Below, piece by piece: positions 26,706-35,351 of a stretch of DNA of 64,000 nt. Source of the stretch: Streptomyces sp. T12 (GTDB lineage: Bacteria > Actinomycetota > Actinomycetes > Streptomycetales > Streptomycetaceae); assembly GCF_028736035.1 (NCBI RefSeq), contig NZ_CP117866.1, positions 5,270,001 through 5,334,000 of the forward strand, read 5' to 3'. The notes beneath the pieces were generated by a model. It was not told the DNA's origin and did no database searches. It worked only from the letters and a program-made list of their open reading frames with translations. The position numbers and the translations under genes were made by a program. How positions within the stretch are numbered: the first letter of the stretch is position 1; every line of letters begins with the position of its first letter.

Positions 26706-28205
26706 TCAGAGCGAACCGCCGGTCGTCCCCTCTTTGCCCCACTCCACTTGCGGCCTGTCGAAGTGGGCCGCGTGCCGCGGTGGATGGGCCGCGGGGCCGA
26801 GCACGAAGACGTCGTCCGCTCGGTCGAGCACGCCGCCCGAGGGATCGTCGTCGCCGCCCCGGCGCACCGGGTCCCGCTCCGGCATGAGGATGTCCCGCAC
26901 GACGACGGCGCACAGGTACAGCGTCCCCAGCAGGTGCACGCCGATGGCCCAGTGGTAGCCGTCGGGCGGCAGGCCCTTGTGGGCATCCCCGCTGGTCGTG
27001 TACGCGAGGTACATCCAGATCCCGAGGAAGTACGCCACTTCGCACGCCTGCCAGATGAGGAAGTCCCGCCACTTCGGCCGGGCCAGCACGGCCAGGGGCA
27101 CCAGCCACAGCACGTACTGCGGCGAGTAGACCTTGTTGGTGAGGATGAACGCCGCGACGATCAGGAAGGCCAGCTGCGCGAAGCGCGGACGTCGCGGCGC
27201 GGTGAGCGTGAGCGCGGCGATGCCAGCACAGCACAGCAGCATCAGCAGGGTAGCGAGCGTATTGACGGTTTCCGTGCTCAGCGGGTCGGTGGAGTTCTGG
27301 GCCATGATCAGCCAGAAGGAGCCGAAGTCGACGCCTCGTTCCTGGCTGAACCGGTAGAACTGTGACCACCCGTCCCAGGCAAGGAGCATCACCGGAAGGT
27401 TCACGACGAGCCAGGCGACGACAGTGCCGCCCAGCGCCTTCCCGAAGTCCCGCCACTTGCCTGCACGCCAGCACAGGACGAGCAAGGGTCCGAGCAGGAA
27501 GACGGGATAGAGCTTGGCGGCCGTGGCGAGCCCCAGCAGGATGCCGAAGGCGAGGGAGCGGCCGCGTGACCACATCAGCATCGCGGCGGCCGTCAGGGCG
27601 ACGGCCAGCAGGTCCCAGTTAATGGTCGCGGTCAGCGCGAAGGCGGGCGCGAGGGCGACCAGCAGACCGTCCCAGGGGCGCCGGGCGTGCGTGCGGGTCA
27701 CGCAAACGGCGATGACGGCCGCGCACACCATCAGCATCCCGGCGTTGACCATCCAGTACCACTGCTCCTGGTCCTGGATACTGCCGCTGCCCGACGTGAG
27801 CCAGGAGGCGACCTCCATGAACACCCCGGTCAGCACGGGGTATTCGAGGTACTGCATGTCGCCGGGGAGCTTGTCGAAGTACGGCACCAGCCCGTCGGCG
27901 AAGCCGCGCCCCTGGTAGAGGTGCGGGATGTCCGAGTAACAGGCATGCGTGTACTGCGAGCTGGCGCCGAAGAACCATGCGCCGTTGTAGCAGGGTGCCT
28001 TCTGGATCAGACCGAGGGCGAACATGCCGATCGCCACGAGCGCGACGATCCGCACGGGAGTCCACCAAGACGTCCCGAGCAGGGCGCGCCGTCCGATGGG
28101 GCCACCGATCAGCTCACTCCCGCTCGCGGCGACCTCGTCCGCCTTGGTCGGCCGCACCAGGTCCGGCTCGTGCACGCTCGTGGGCGTCGTCTCTGCACTG
28201 GGCAT
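26706..28205 (-). CDS. GT87-family (DUF2029) glycosyltransferase, membrane-integral
   Basis: The 499-residue product has about 10-11 hydrophobic helices with a cytoplasmic N-terminus. It contains the extracytoplasmic loop with CYSDIPHLYQGRGFADG, then TINWDLLAVAL and TNKVYSPQYVLWLVPLA, typical of GT87/DUF2029 polyprenyl-phosphate-mannose-dependent mannosyltransferases. The donor and acceptor cannot be decided. ATG 28205 is preferred to an extension that would run back through the tandem parS sites. It points away from the PBP gene upstream. Confidence 0.86.
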   Translation of the reverse strand: MPSAETTPTSVHEPDLVRPTKADEVAASGSELIGGPIGRRALLGTSWWTPVRIVALVAIGMFALGLIQKAPCYNGAWFFGASSQYTHACYSDIPHLYQGRGFADGLVPYFDKLPGDMQYLEYPVLTGVFMEVASWLTSGSGSIQDQEQWYWMVNAGMLMVCAAVIAVCVTRTHARRPWDGLLVALAPAFALTATINWDLLAVALTAAAMLMWSRGRSLAFGILLGLATAAKLYPVFLLGPLLVLCWRAGKWRDFGKALGGTVVAWLVVNLPVMLLAWDGWSQFYRFSQERGVDFGSFWLIMAQNSTDPLSTETVNTLATLLMLLCCAGIAALTLTAPRRPRFAQLAFLIVAAFILTNKVYSPQYVLWLVPLAVLARPKWRDFLIWQACEVAYFLGIWMYLAYTTSGDAHKGLPPDGYHWAIGVHLLGTLYLCAVVVRDILMPERDPVRRGGDDDPSGGVLDRADDVFVLGPAAHPPRHAAHFDRPQVEWGKEGTTGGSL

Positions 28206-28269
28206 GGGGCACATCCTGCCGTACCTGTCTGAGAACGGTGCGAGGACGACCTGGGTGCGACGTCTGAGT

Positions 28270-28283
28270 GTTTCACGTGAAAC
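28270..28283. other. parS site (perfect core), first of a tandem pair
   Basis: GTTTCACGTGAAAC lies 65 bp upstream of the GT87 start and 18 bp (centre to centre) from the second copy. Confidence 0.93.
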
Positions 28284-28287
28284 CGAC

Positions 28288-28301
28288 GTTTCACGTGAAA
28301 C
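28288..28301. other. parS site (perfect core), second of a tandem pair
   Basis: GTTTCACGTGAAAC follows the first after 4 bp. The pair precedes two hairpins that terminate the PBP gene. Confidence 0.93.
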
Positions 28302-28308
28302 AGGCCGC

Positions 28309-28343
28309 GCCCCCTTCCCGGTCCCGGGGAGCGGGAAGGGGGC
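28309..28343 (-). terminator. Second hairpin downstream of the PBP gene
   Basis: A 12-bp stem (28309-28320 with 28332-28343) with an 11-nt GC-rich loop lies just past the first hairpin in the direction of transcription. Confidence 0.55.
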
Positions 28344-28364
28344 TGAACAGCCGTACAAGCGGCA

Positions 28365-28412
28365 AAGGCCGGTGGCCGGCACCCTGCTTCGTGGGTGCCG
28401 GCCACCGGCCTT
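28365..28412 (-). terminator. 20-bp stem terminator of the PBP gene
   Basis: A perfect 20-bp stem with an 8-nt loop; one arm begins AAGGCCGGTGGCCGG. It starts 24 bp past the PBP stop codon. Confidence 0.9.
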
Positions 28413-28435
28413 CTCGCGTCAGGTGAGACCGTCGG

Positions 28436-31066
28436 TCAGCCTGATGGTCCGCCGAAGATGCCTCCGTTGCCGTTGGCATTGCCTCCGGAGTTGTCCGTCT
28501 CCGTCACCGTCGGCGTAGGTGACGAGGTCACGCCTCCGTCCGCGCCACCGTTCTGCCCACCGTTGGCGGTGTCGCACTGCCAGCTGAAGTCGCCACAGGT
28601 GGTCGTCGGCGACGGCGACGGCGACGTCAGCGACTCGGACGGCGACGGCGAGGGGCTCGGGCTCTCCTCGACAGTCTCGGTGGGTGTCGGCGCCACGGTC
28701 GGCGTCGGCGTGTCGTTGATGATCTCGCCCATGGGTTCGGCCTCCGGGAAGGGCTCCGGGATGCCGTAACTCTTCATCGCCTCGACCATGTAGTCCTTCC
28801 AGACCTGAGCCGGGATGTCACCACCGTGGATGGACGGCACGCCACCGGTGCCGTTCATGGACAGCAGCTTGCCCTTGCCGGGGTCCGTCCGGAACAGGGT
28901 CACGGCTGTGGACAGCTCCCTGGTGTACCCGACGAACCACGCCGACTTGTTCTGGTCGGTCGTACCCGTCTTGCCGGCCACCGGGAACCCGATGTCCGCG
29001 ACCTTCTTACCGGTGCCGTTCTGGACCACGTTCTCCAGGACGTCCGTCACGTTGTTCGCGATGTTGGCGTCCATGGCGCTCTGCTCCTTCGGGGCCTCGA
29101 ACCCCTTGAGCAGCTCGCCGTCCTTGAGCACCTTGGTGACGGAGTACGGCTCGTAGTGGTTGCCGTCGTTGGCGAAGGTCCCGTACGCGTCGGCCATGCG
29201 GATGGCGCTGGGCGTCGACGTACCGAGCGAGAAGGACACGTTCCTGATGTTGGCCTGGTCGAAGAAGTTCGACGCAATGCCCATGTCGTTCGCGAGTTTC
29301 TGGGTGTTACGCAGGCCCACATCGATGCCCAGCTGCGCGAACGGGCTGTTGATGGACTGCTCCATAGCCTTCTTGAGCGTGACCATGCCCCAGGCTTTGG
29401 TGCCCTCGTTCTTCTGTCGGAACGGCTTTCCGTTGTTACCCATGATCGGGTCGCCGTTCTGGTCCTTGATCACGAGAAGGTCGTTGCCGTTGTACTTGGC
29501 CAGGGGCGAGAGCGGCTCAGGGGCGGTCTCGTAGGTCCCGTACTTCATCGCGGCGGCCAGCACGATGGGCTTCCAGGTCGATCCGACCGGCACACCCAGG
29601 GTGTTGGCGTTGTTGGAGTAGTGCCCCTTGTCGTAGCCCTCGCCGCCGTACAGCGCGACGATCGCTCCGGTCTTGGGATCGACCGACGCACCACCGAACT
29701 GGACGTACTTGTCCTTCTCCCGCTTCTTGGGTTCGAGGAAGCCCTTCCGCGTCTTCTCGACGGCTGCCGCCAGCTCGTTGACCTTCTTCTTGTCGAAGGT
29801 CGTGTAGATGCGGTAGCCGCCCTTCTCCAGGTCCTCGGGGGACAGACCCGCCTTCTTGGCGACGTACTCCTTGGCGATGTCGATGAGATAGCCGCTCTGC
29901 CCGGACAGGTTCGAGTTCTGCTTCTTGAAATTGGGGAAGCTGCCGACCTTGGCACGGTCCGCGGCCGACATGCGCCCCACCTCGACCATGCGGTCCAGGA
30001 TCCACGACCAGCGTTCCTTGGCCCGCTCGGTATTGGCCGCCGCCGTGGCACCCGCTCCCACACCGCCGTCGGGGTTGTAGAAGTTAGGGCCCTTCAGTAC
30101 GGCGGCGAGGAAGGCGCACTGCGAGGTGGTGAGTTTCTTGGCGTCCACGCCGAAGTACGCCTGGGCCGCCGCCTGGATGCCGTAGGAGTTACGGCCGTAG
30201 TAGGCGGTGTTGAGGTAGCCCGCGAGGATGTCGTCCTTGGACAGCTTCTGGTTCACCTTGATGGAGATGAACAGTTCCTTGAACTTACGGGAGATCGTCT
30301 GTTCCTGGCTCAGGTAGGTGTTCTTCACGAACTGCTGGGTGATGGTCGAACCACCCTGCGTCTCGCCGCCCCGCGCCATGTTGAGGAGGGCTCGCCCGAT
30401 ACCGGCCGGGTCGATGCCGCTGTCCTCGTAGAAGGACGCGTTCTCGGCGGAGACCACCGCGTTCTTCATCTCCCTCGGGATCTCCGCGTTGCTCACGAGC
30501 TGGCGGTTCGTCTGACCGCCGGTCGACGCCATCTGCTTGCCGTTGGACCAGTAGAAGACGTTGTTCTGCGCCAGAGCGGTGTCCTGTTCAGTGGGGATGC
30601 CCACCATGGCGTACCCGATGCCCGCAGCAGTGACCAGACCGCCCATGAAAGCGAGGAAGATGCCCGTGATGAGCCGCCACGACGGCACCCAGCGCGCCGC
30701 ACCGTACTTGCCCGCACGTGGATAGTCGATGAACCGCTTCTTGGCGGGCGGGGCCGACCGCCCTCGGCCGCGCCCGGGACCGCTCGGGGCGCCGGGAGCG
30801 GCACGGCGGCCGCCCCGGCCCGGTTCTGCCGCTCTACGGCGGCTGCCCCCGCCTCTCTGGGCAGCGCGCCGTGCCTCGGCGCGTCCGCCGTACGGACGTT
30901 CCTCGCCTTCCGAACCGCTGGACTCCGACCCGTACGAGTCGGAAGGAGATCCGGTGGCGCCTCGCGGTGCCGCTCGGCGGCCGGGAGACGAGCCGGCCTG
31001 GCCGCGTCGGGCCGCGGCACGTCCGCCTCCCTGCGGCTGCGGCGGTTTGCGACGGTGCTCGCTCAT
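28436..31066 (-). CDS. Class A penicillin-binding protein (bifunctional transglycosylase/transpeptidase)
   Basis: The 876-residue enzyme polymerises glycan and cross-links peptides outside the membrane. A basic, disordered N-terminus of about 130 residues precedes one membrane helix (WRLITGIFLAFMGGLVTAAG). The GT51 domain shows SAENASFYEDSGID and GGSTITQQFVKNTYLSQEQ. The transpeptidase has GSTWKPIV (SxxK), SINSPFAQ (SxN) and AGKTGTTDQ (KTG). The C-terminus is a Thr/Pro/Ser/Glu tail. ATG 31066 with an AGGAG site is preferred; 32 extra in-frame residues lie upstream. Confidence 0.94.
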   Translation of the reverse strand: MSEHRRKPPQPQGGGRAAARRGQAGSSPGRRAAPRGATGSPSDSYGSESSGSEGEERPYGGRAEARRAAQRGGGSRRRAAEPGRGGRRAAPGAPSGPGRGRGRSAPPAKKRFIDYPRAGKYGAARWVPSWRLITGIFLAFMGGLVTAAGIGYAMVGIPTEQDTALAQNNVFYWSNGKQMASTGGQTNRQLVSNAEIPREMKNAVVSAENASFYEDSGIDPAGIGRALLNMARGGETQGGSTITQQFVKNTYLSQEQTISRKFKELFISIKVNQKLSKDDILAGYLNTAYYGRNSYGIQAAAQAYFGVDAKKLTTSQCAFLAAVLKGPNFYNPDGGVGAGATAAANTERAKERWSWILDRMVEVGRMSAADRAKVGSFPNFKKQNSNLSGQSGYLIDIAKEYVAKKAGLSPEDLEKGGYRIYTTFDKKKVNELAAAVEKTRKGFLEPKKREKDKYVQFGGASVDPKTGAIVALYGGEGYDKGHYSNNANTLGVPVGSTWKPIVLAAAMKYGTYETAPEPLSPLAKYNGNDLLVIKDQNGDPIMGNNGKPFRQKNEGTKAWGMVTLKKAMEQSINSPFAQLGIDVGLRNTQKLANDMGIASNFFDQANIRNVSFSLGTSTPSAIRMADAYGTFANDGNHYEPYSVTKVLKDGELLKGFEAPKEQSAMDANIANNVTDVLENVVQNGTGKKVADIGFPVAGKTGTTDQNKSAWFVGYTRELSTAVTLFRTDPGKGKLLSMNGTGGVPSIHGGDIPAQVWKDYMVEAMKSYGIPEPFPEAEPMGEIINDTPTPTVAPTPTETVEESPSPSPSPSESLTSPSPSPTTTCGDFSWQCDTANGGQNGGADGGVTSSPTPTVTETDNSGGNANGNGGIFGGPSG

Positions 31067-31418
31067 CGAACGACTACTCCTCGGGCAGGCGCACCCCTGC
31101 GCGCCTGACAACGGCGGCTGTTTTCCGGTCCCCCCGAAGTACGGATGCGGTCGGTTCCGCATTCACCCGTACTGCACCAAGGACGACGACGCCCTCAGGC
31201 GCCACTCGGTTCCCAGTGCTGTGCATGGCGCACAGACTACGCACCGCCAAAGCCCCACTAGCCCCGAACTTCATCCCAAATCAGGCAACTCGCTCCACAT
31301 GAATCGTTGATGTGATCCCGTTCACCGTTCCCCCACTTGTCGCATCCGGAAGGCCGTTCTATCGTCGTGATGTATCGAGTCGATACATCAGCGCGAGATA
31401 TGACGAGGAGGCGAGGGG
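31067..31418. promoter_or_regulatory. Divergent promoter region of the PBP and padR genes
   Basis: The 352-bp gap contains the PadR operator (31368-31390). Beyond that it holds no clear open reading frame or RNA gene. The PBP promoter must lie on the left side. Confidence 0.5.
31368..31390. promoter_or_regulatory. PadR-type operator
   Basis: TGATGTATCG-AGT-CGATACATCA is a perfect inverted repeat of two 10-bp arms with a 3-bp spacer. It contains the ATGT/ACAT ends known from PadR operators. It ends 28 bp before the padR ATG, so it probably mediates autoregulation. Confidence 0.75.
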
Positions 31419-32102
31419 ATGAGCCGACGTTCCGGGATCCTTGAGTTCGCCGTACTCGGACTGCTCCGCGAATCCCCGATGCACGGCTATGAGCTGCGCA
31501 AACGACTCAATACGTCGCTGGGCGTGTTCCGTGCGTTCAGCTACGGCACGCTCTACCCCTGCCTCAAGACGCTGGTCGCCAACGGCTGGTTGATCGAGGA
31601 ACCGGGGAACACCCCCGAGGACGCCCTCACCGCACCACTCGCGGGGCGTCGCGCCAAGATCGTCTACCGGTTGACGGCGGAAGGTAAGGAGCACTTCGAG
31701 GAACTGCTCTCGCAGACCGGCCCTGACGCGTACGAGGACGAGCACTTCGCTGCCCGATTTGCCTTCTTCGGACGCACACCACAGGACGTGCGCATGCGCG
31801 TGCTGGAGGGCCGCCGCAGCCGGCTGGAGGAGCGTCTGGAGAAGATGCGCGCCTCCCTGGCGCGCACCCGGGAGCGCCTCGACGACTACACGCTTGAGCT
31901 CCAGCGCCACGGGATGGAGTCCGTGGAGCGCGAAGTGCGCTGGCTGAACGAGCTCATCGAGAGCGAGCGGGCCGGGCGGGACCTGAAAGGTTCCGCTTCC
32001 GGGGGGTCCGCTCATCAGGACACCACATCTGGAGAGCCGGGCGATCTGCCCCGTCCCGGGGGCACCCCCGGGACGGATTCGCCCGGCGACACCGCCACGT
32101 GA
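31419..32102 (+). CDS. PadR-family transcriptional regulator
   Basis: The 227-residue product has the PadR winged helix-turn-helix at residues 1-85 ([24 protein letters not shown], shortened here, then [20 protein letters not shown]). A C-terminal helical Vir_act_alpha_C-type domain follows ([26 protein letters not shown], shortened). The last 30 residues are Gly/Ser/Pro-rich. The TGA (32100-32102) is 44 nt before the ino1 start, so cotranscription and control of inositol synthesis are plausible. Confidence 0.92.
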   Translation: MSRRSGILEFAVLGLLRESPMHGYELRKRLNTSLGVFRAFSYGTLYPCLKTLVANGWLIEEPGNTPEDALTAPLAGRRAKIVYRLTAEGKEHFEELLSQTGPDAYEDEHFAARFAFFGRTPQDVRMRVLEGRRSRLEERLEKMRASLARTRERLDDYTLELQRHGMESVEREVRWLNELIESERAGRDLKGSASGGSAHQDTTSGEPGDLPRPGGTPGTDSPGDTAT

Positions 32103-32146
32103 GAGCCCAGTCAGGGCCTCACTCGTACACACAGGGAGCAACCGGA

Positions 32147-33229
32147 ATGGGTTCGGTTCGCGTAGCCGTCGTCGGCGTCGGCAACTGCGCCGCGTCGCTG
32201 GTTCAGGGAGTCGAGTACTACAAGGACGCCGACCCGGCGTCCAGGGTCCCCGGCCTGATGCACGTGCAGTTCGGCGACTACCACGTCCGTGACGTCGAGT
32301 TCGTCGCCGCCTTCGATGTCGACGCGAAGAAGGTCGGCCTCGACCTCGCGGACGCCATCGGTGCCAGCGAGAACAACACCATCAAGATCTGCGACGTGCC
32401 CCGCTCCGGCGTGACCGTCCAGCGCGGCCACACCCTCGACGGTCTCGGCAAGTACTACCGCGAGACGATCGAGGAGTCCGCCGAGGCCCCGGTCGACGTG
32501 GTCCAGGTCCTCAAGGACAAGCAGGTCGACGTCCTCGTCTGCTACCTGCCCGTGGGCTCCGAGGACGCGGCGAAGTTCTACGCCCAGTGCGCCATCGACG
32601 CCAAGGTCGCCTTCGTCAACGCCCTGCCGGTCTTCATCGCCGGTACGAAGGAGTGGGCGGACAAGTTCACCGAGGCGGGCGTCCCGATCGTCGGCGACGA
32701 CATCAAGTCCCAGGTCGGCGCCACCATCACGCACCGCGTCATGGCGAAGCTGTTCGAGGACCGCGGCGTCGTCCTGGACCGCACGATGCAGCTGAACGTC
32801 GGCGGCAACATGGACTTCAAGAACATGCTCGAGCGTGACCGCCTCGAGTCCAAGAAGATCTCCAAGACGCAGGCCGTCACCTCCCAGATCCCCGACCGGG
32901 ACCTCGGCGAGAAGAACGTCCACATCGGCCCGTCCGACTACGTCGCCTGGCTCGACGACCGCAAGTGGGCCTACGTCCGCCTCGAAGGCCGCGCCTTCGG
33001 TGACGTCCCGCTGAACCTGGAGTACAAGCTCGAGGTCTGGGACTCCCCGAACTCCGCCGGCGTCATCATCGACGCCCTGCGCGCCGCGAAGATCGCCAAG
33101 GACCGCGGCATCGGCGGCCCGATCCTGTCGGCGTCGAGCTACTTCATGAAGTCCCCGCCGGTCCAGTACTTCGACGACGAGGCCCGCGAGAACGTCGAGA
33201 AGTTCATCAAGGGCGAGGTCGAGCGCTAA
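32147..33229 (+). CDS. ino1: Inositol-3-phosphate synthase
   Basis: The 360-residue NAD-dependent enzyme converts glucose-6-phosphate to myo-inositol-1-phosphate, the entry point for phosphatidylinositol and, in actinobacteria, mycothiol. It begins [21 protein letters not shown] with the NAD-binding GxGxxx motif. Later segments include [44 protein letters not shown] and [15 protein letters not shown], typical of actinobacterial INO1. AGGGAG precedes ATG 32147. Length is usual. Confidence 0.95.
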   Translation: MGSVRVAVVGVGNCAASLVQGVEYYKDADPASRVPGLMHVQFGDYHVRDVEFVAAFDVDAKKVGLDLADAIGASENNTIKICDVPRSGVTVQRGHTLDGLGKYYRETIEESAEAPVDVVQVLKDKQVDVLVCYLPVGSEDAAKFYAQCAIDAKVAFVNALPVFIAGTKEWADKFTEAGVPIVGDDIKSQVGATITHRVMAKLFEDRGVVLDRTMQLNVGGNMDFKNMLERDRLESKKISKTQAVTSQIPDRDLGEKNVHIGPSDYVAWLDDRKWAYVRLEGRAFGDVPLNLEYKLEVWDSPNSAGVIIDALRAAKIAKDRGIGGPILSASSYFMKSPPVQYFDDEARENVEKFIKGEVER

Positions 33230-33269
33230 GCAGACGGCGCCGCACTAATACGCTCCTGCCAGAGCTGCC

Positions 33270-33303
33270 GAGGGCCCCCGGGTTGCATCGCCCGGGGGCC
33301 CTC
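33270..33303 (+). terminator. Terminator of the padR-ino1 operon
   Basis: A 13-bp GC-rich stem (33270-33282 with 33291-33303) with an 8-nt loop starts 41 bp after the ino1 stop codon. Confidence 0.85.
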
Positions 33304-33325
33304 CCCGTATGTGAGGCTGTGCCCC

Positions 33326-34603
33326 ATGTCCGTCGTACGCGACCTGCGGGTCCTGCTGCGCTTCCGGTACTTCCGGCGCCTGCTCGTCGTACGCCTGCTC
33401 TCACAGGGCGCCGACGGCGTCTACCAGACCGCGCTCGCCACGTACGTCGTCTTCTCCCCGGAGAAACAGACCTCGGCCGCCGCGATCGCCTCCGCGATGG
33501 CGGTGCTGCTCCTGCCGTACTCCCTGGTGGGCCCATTCTCCGGCGTCCTGCTGGACCGCTGGCGCCGCCGCCAGGTTCTTCTGTACGGCAGCCTGTTACG
33601 CACCGTGCTGGCCTCGGCGACAGCCCTCCTGATCATCACCGAGGTCCCGGACTGGCTCTTCTACGTCTCCGCCCTGTGCGTCACCGCCGTCAACCGCTTC
33701 GTCCTGTCCGGACTGTCCGCCGCGCTGCCACGCGTGGTCGACGACGAACGTCTGGTGATCGCCAACTCCCTTTCCCCGACCGCCGGAACGCTCGCCGCGA
33801 GCGTGGGGGCCGGTCTGGCCTTCGTCGTACGGCTGGCGGCCTGGAACTCCGATGCTGCAGTGGTGCTCCTGGGAGCTGCCCTGTATCTGTGCGCGGGGCT
33901 GGCGGCACTGCGCATGCCGCGGGAACTGCTAGGTCCTGATCGAGAGTTGGTGCAGCCACGCTTGGCCGCGGCGATCTCCGGCACCGCGCGCGATCTGGCG
34001 GCCGGGGTACGTCATCTCGCCACGCCGCCGCGGAGGGAAGCCGTCTGGGCGCTGCTCACGATGACCCTGATGCGCTTCTGCTACGGCGCCCTGCTGGTCA
34101 CGCTGCTAATGCTCTGCCGATACGCCTTCTCCTCGAACGCCGATGACGGACTCGCCCTGCTGGGGCTGGCGTTGGCGATCTCTGCCGTCGGCTTCTTCGC
34201 CGCGGCGGTGGCGACCCCGTGGGCTGCGGGGCGGCTGGGCTCCGGCCTCTGGATCGCTGTGTGTGCGGGGGCGGCCGCGGTCCTGGTGCCCGCCCTCGGC
34301 CTCCCGTTCGCCACAACTCCCATGCTGATGGCGGCATTCGTCCTTGGCCTGACGACGCAGGGGGCGAAGATCGCGACGGACACGATCGTGCAGGCCTCGG
34401 TCGAGGACGGCTTCCGCGGCCGGATCTTCTCCGTCTACGACGTGCTGTTCAACGTCGCGTTCGTCAGCGCCGCCGGCGTCGCCGCCGTGATACTTCCGCC
34501 GGACGGCCGCTCGACAGCACTCGTTGTCGCAGTCGCTGTTATCTACGCGGCAGTTGCTGGGGCTATGGCCCGCTTTGAACACCGGTCTGTGTCACATCAA
34601 TGA
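33326..34603 (+). CDS. MFS transporter (MFS_3/enterobactin-exporter-like type)
   Basis: The 425-residue membrane protein starts MSVVRDLRVLLRFRYFRRLLVVRLLSQGADG. It has about 12 helices and the first-loop motif GVLLDRWRRRQVLLYG. The second half includes GAKIATDTIVQASVEDGFRGRIFS, seen in MFS proteins of this branch. The substrate is unknown. The upstream terminator shows that it is transcribed apart from ino1. Confidence 0.87.
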   Translation: MSVVRDLRVLLRFRYFRRLLVVRLLSQGADGVYQTALATYVVFSPEKQTSAAAIASAMAVLLLPYSLVGPFSGVLLDRWRRRQVLLYGSLLRTVLASATALLIITEVPDWLFYVSALCVTAVNRFVLSGLSAALPRVVDDERLVIANSLSPTAGTLAASVGAGLAFVVRLAAWNSDAAVVLLGAALYLCAGLAALRMPRELLGPDRELVQPRLAAAISGTARDLAAGVRHLATPPRREAVWALLTMTLMRFCYGALLVTLLMLCRYAFSSNADDGLALLGLALAISAVGFFAAAVATPWAAGRLGSGLWIAVCAGAAAVLVPALGLPFATTPMLMAAFVLGLTTQGAKIATDTIVQASVEDGFRGRIFSVYDVLFNVAFVSAAGVAAVILPPDGRSTALVVAVAVIYAAVAGAMARFEHRSVSHQ

Positions 34604-34713
34604 CACAGAGCCACTCCCGGCTACGCGGGTGTCAGTGGGGGCCGATAACTTACGTGCGTCTTATTTCCGCGCTTAGTTCGCGCCACGCACCCAAGTTCTA
34701 GGGGGACCCCCAA

Positions 34714-35253
34714 GTGACCACTCCGCCGCCCCAGGGCAACCCGTTCGCCCAGGGCCAGAACCCGTACACCCAGGGGCAGCAGCCCTACGGCCAGCCTCAG
34801 GGCCAGGCACCGTACCCGCCCCAGGCCGGCTACCCGCAGCAGCCGGGCCAGCCCGGGTTCCCCCAGCAGGGCGCGGCGCCTTACGCACCGGTTCCGCCGC
34901 AGCCTCGCCGCAAGCTCAGCTTCAAGACGATCAAGAACATCGTCATCGTCGTGGCCGCCGTGACTGTGGCCATCGTGGGCTTCATATCCAGCCGGGACGA
35001 CGCCGACACGGCGGCGGTCGGTGACTGCATGCACCGCGGCAGCACCAGTTCCACCCACCCGGACCTCGAGGTCGTCGACTGCAGCTCCTCGGAAGCCCAG
35101 TACGTGGTGCTGGCCAAGATCGAGGGCTCGTACACCACCGAGCTCACAGCCAGCAGCAAGTGCGAGAGCGAAGCCAAGGACTTCCAGTACACGTACACGC
35201 AGAGCAGCAAGAGCAGCGACTTTCTGCTCTGCCTGAAGGACTACAAGAAGTAG
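34714..35253 (+). CDS. LppU/SCO3897-family membrane-anchored protein
   Basis: The 179-residue product has a GTG start. Residues 1-65 are rich in Pro, Gln, Gly and Tyr. One membrane helix follows (IKNIVIVVAAVTVAIVGFI) and then a small extracellular domain with three cysteines and a fourth near the C-terminus (DCMHRGS, VVDCSSS, SKCESE, LLCLKDY). The cysteines could form two disulfides. The family is known from streptomycetes without a function. Confidence 0.85.
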   Translation: MTTPPPQGNPFAQGQNPYTQGQQPYGQPQGQAPYPPQAGYPQQPGQPGFPQQGAAPYAPVPPQPRRKLSFKTIKNIVIVVAAVTVAIVGFISSRDDADTAAVGDCMHRGSTSSTHPDLEVVDCSSSEAQYVVLAKIEGSYTTELTASSKCESEAKDFQYTYTQSSKSSDFLLCLKDYKK

Positions 35254-35265
35254 GCGGACGCCGAC

Positions 35266-35297
35266 AGGGGCGGTGTTTCACGTGAAACACCGCCCCT
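35266..35297. terminator. 32-bp perfect palindrome centred on parS, first of two
   Basis: The parS core is extended by AGGGGCGG/CCGCCCCT into a perfect 32-bp palindrome 13 bp after the stop of the rightward LppU-like gene. It could fold into a 14-bp hairpin in RNA from either strand. Confidence 0.6.
35274..35289. other. parS site (perfect)
   Basis: TGTTTCACGTGAAACA at the centre of the first palindrome. Confidence 0.93.
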
Positions 35298-35308
35298 CGA
35301 CGCATCCT

Positions 35309-35340
35309 GGGGGGCATGTTTCACGTGAAACATGCCCCCC
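35309..35340. terminator. 32-bp perfect palindrome centred on parS, second of two
   Basis: A different flank, GGGGGGCA/TGCCCCCC, extends parS into a second perfect 32-bp palindrome, ending 11 bp before the stop of the leftward cca gene. The flanks differ from the first copy, so the two are not a simple duplication. Confidence 0.6.
35317..35332. other. parS site (perfect)
   Basis: TGTTTCACGTGAAACA at the centre of the second palindrome, 43 bp from the first. Confidence 0.93.
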
Positions 35341-35351
35341 GTCTCACAGCC

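Noticed and set aside
28826..31108. A 760-codon open frame opposite the PBP gene
   Set aside because: It is antisense to clear transglycosylase and transpeptidase motifs, and its composition (Val, Leu, Arg, Gly, His-rich) is that of a shadow frame.
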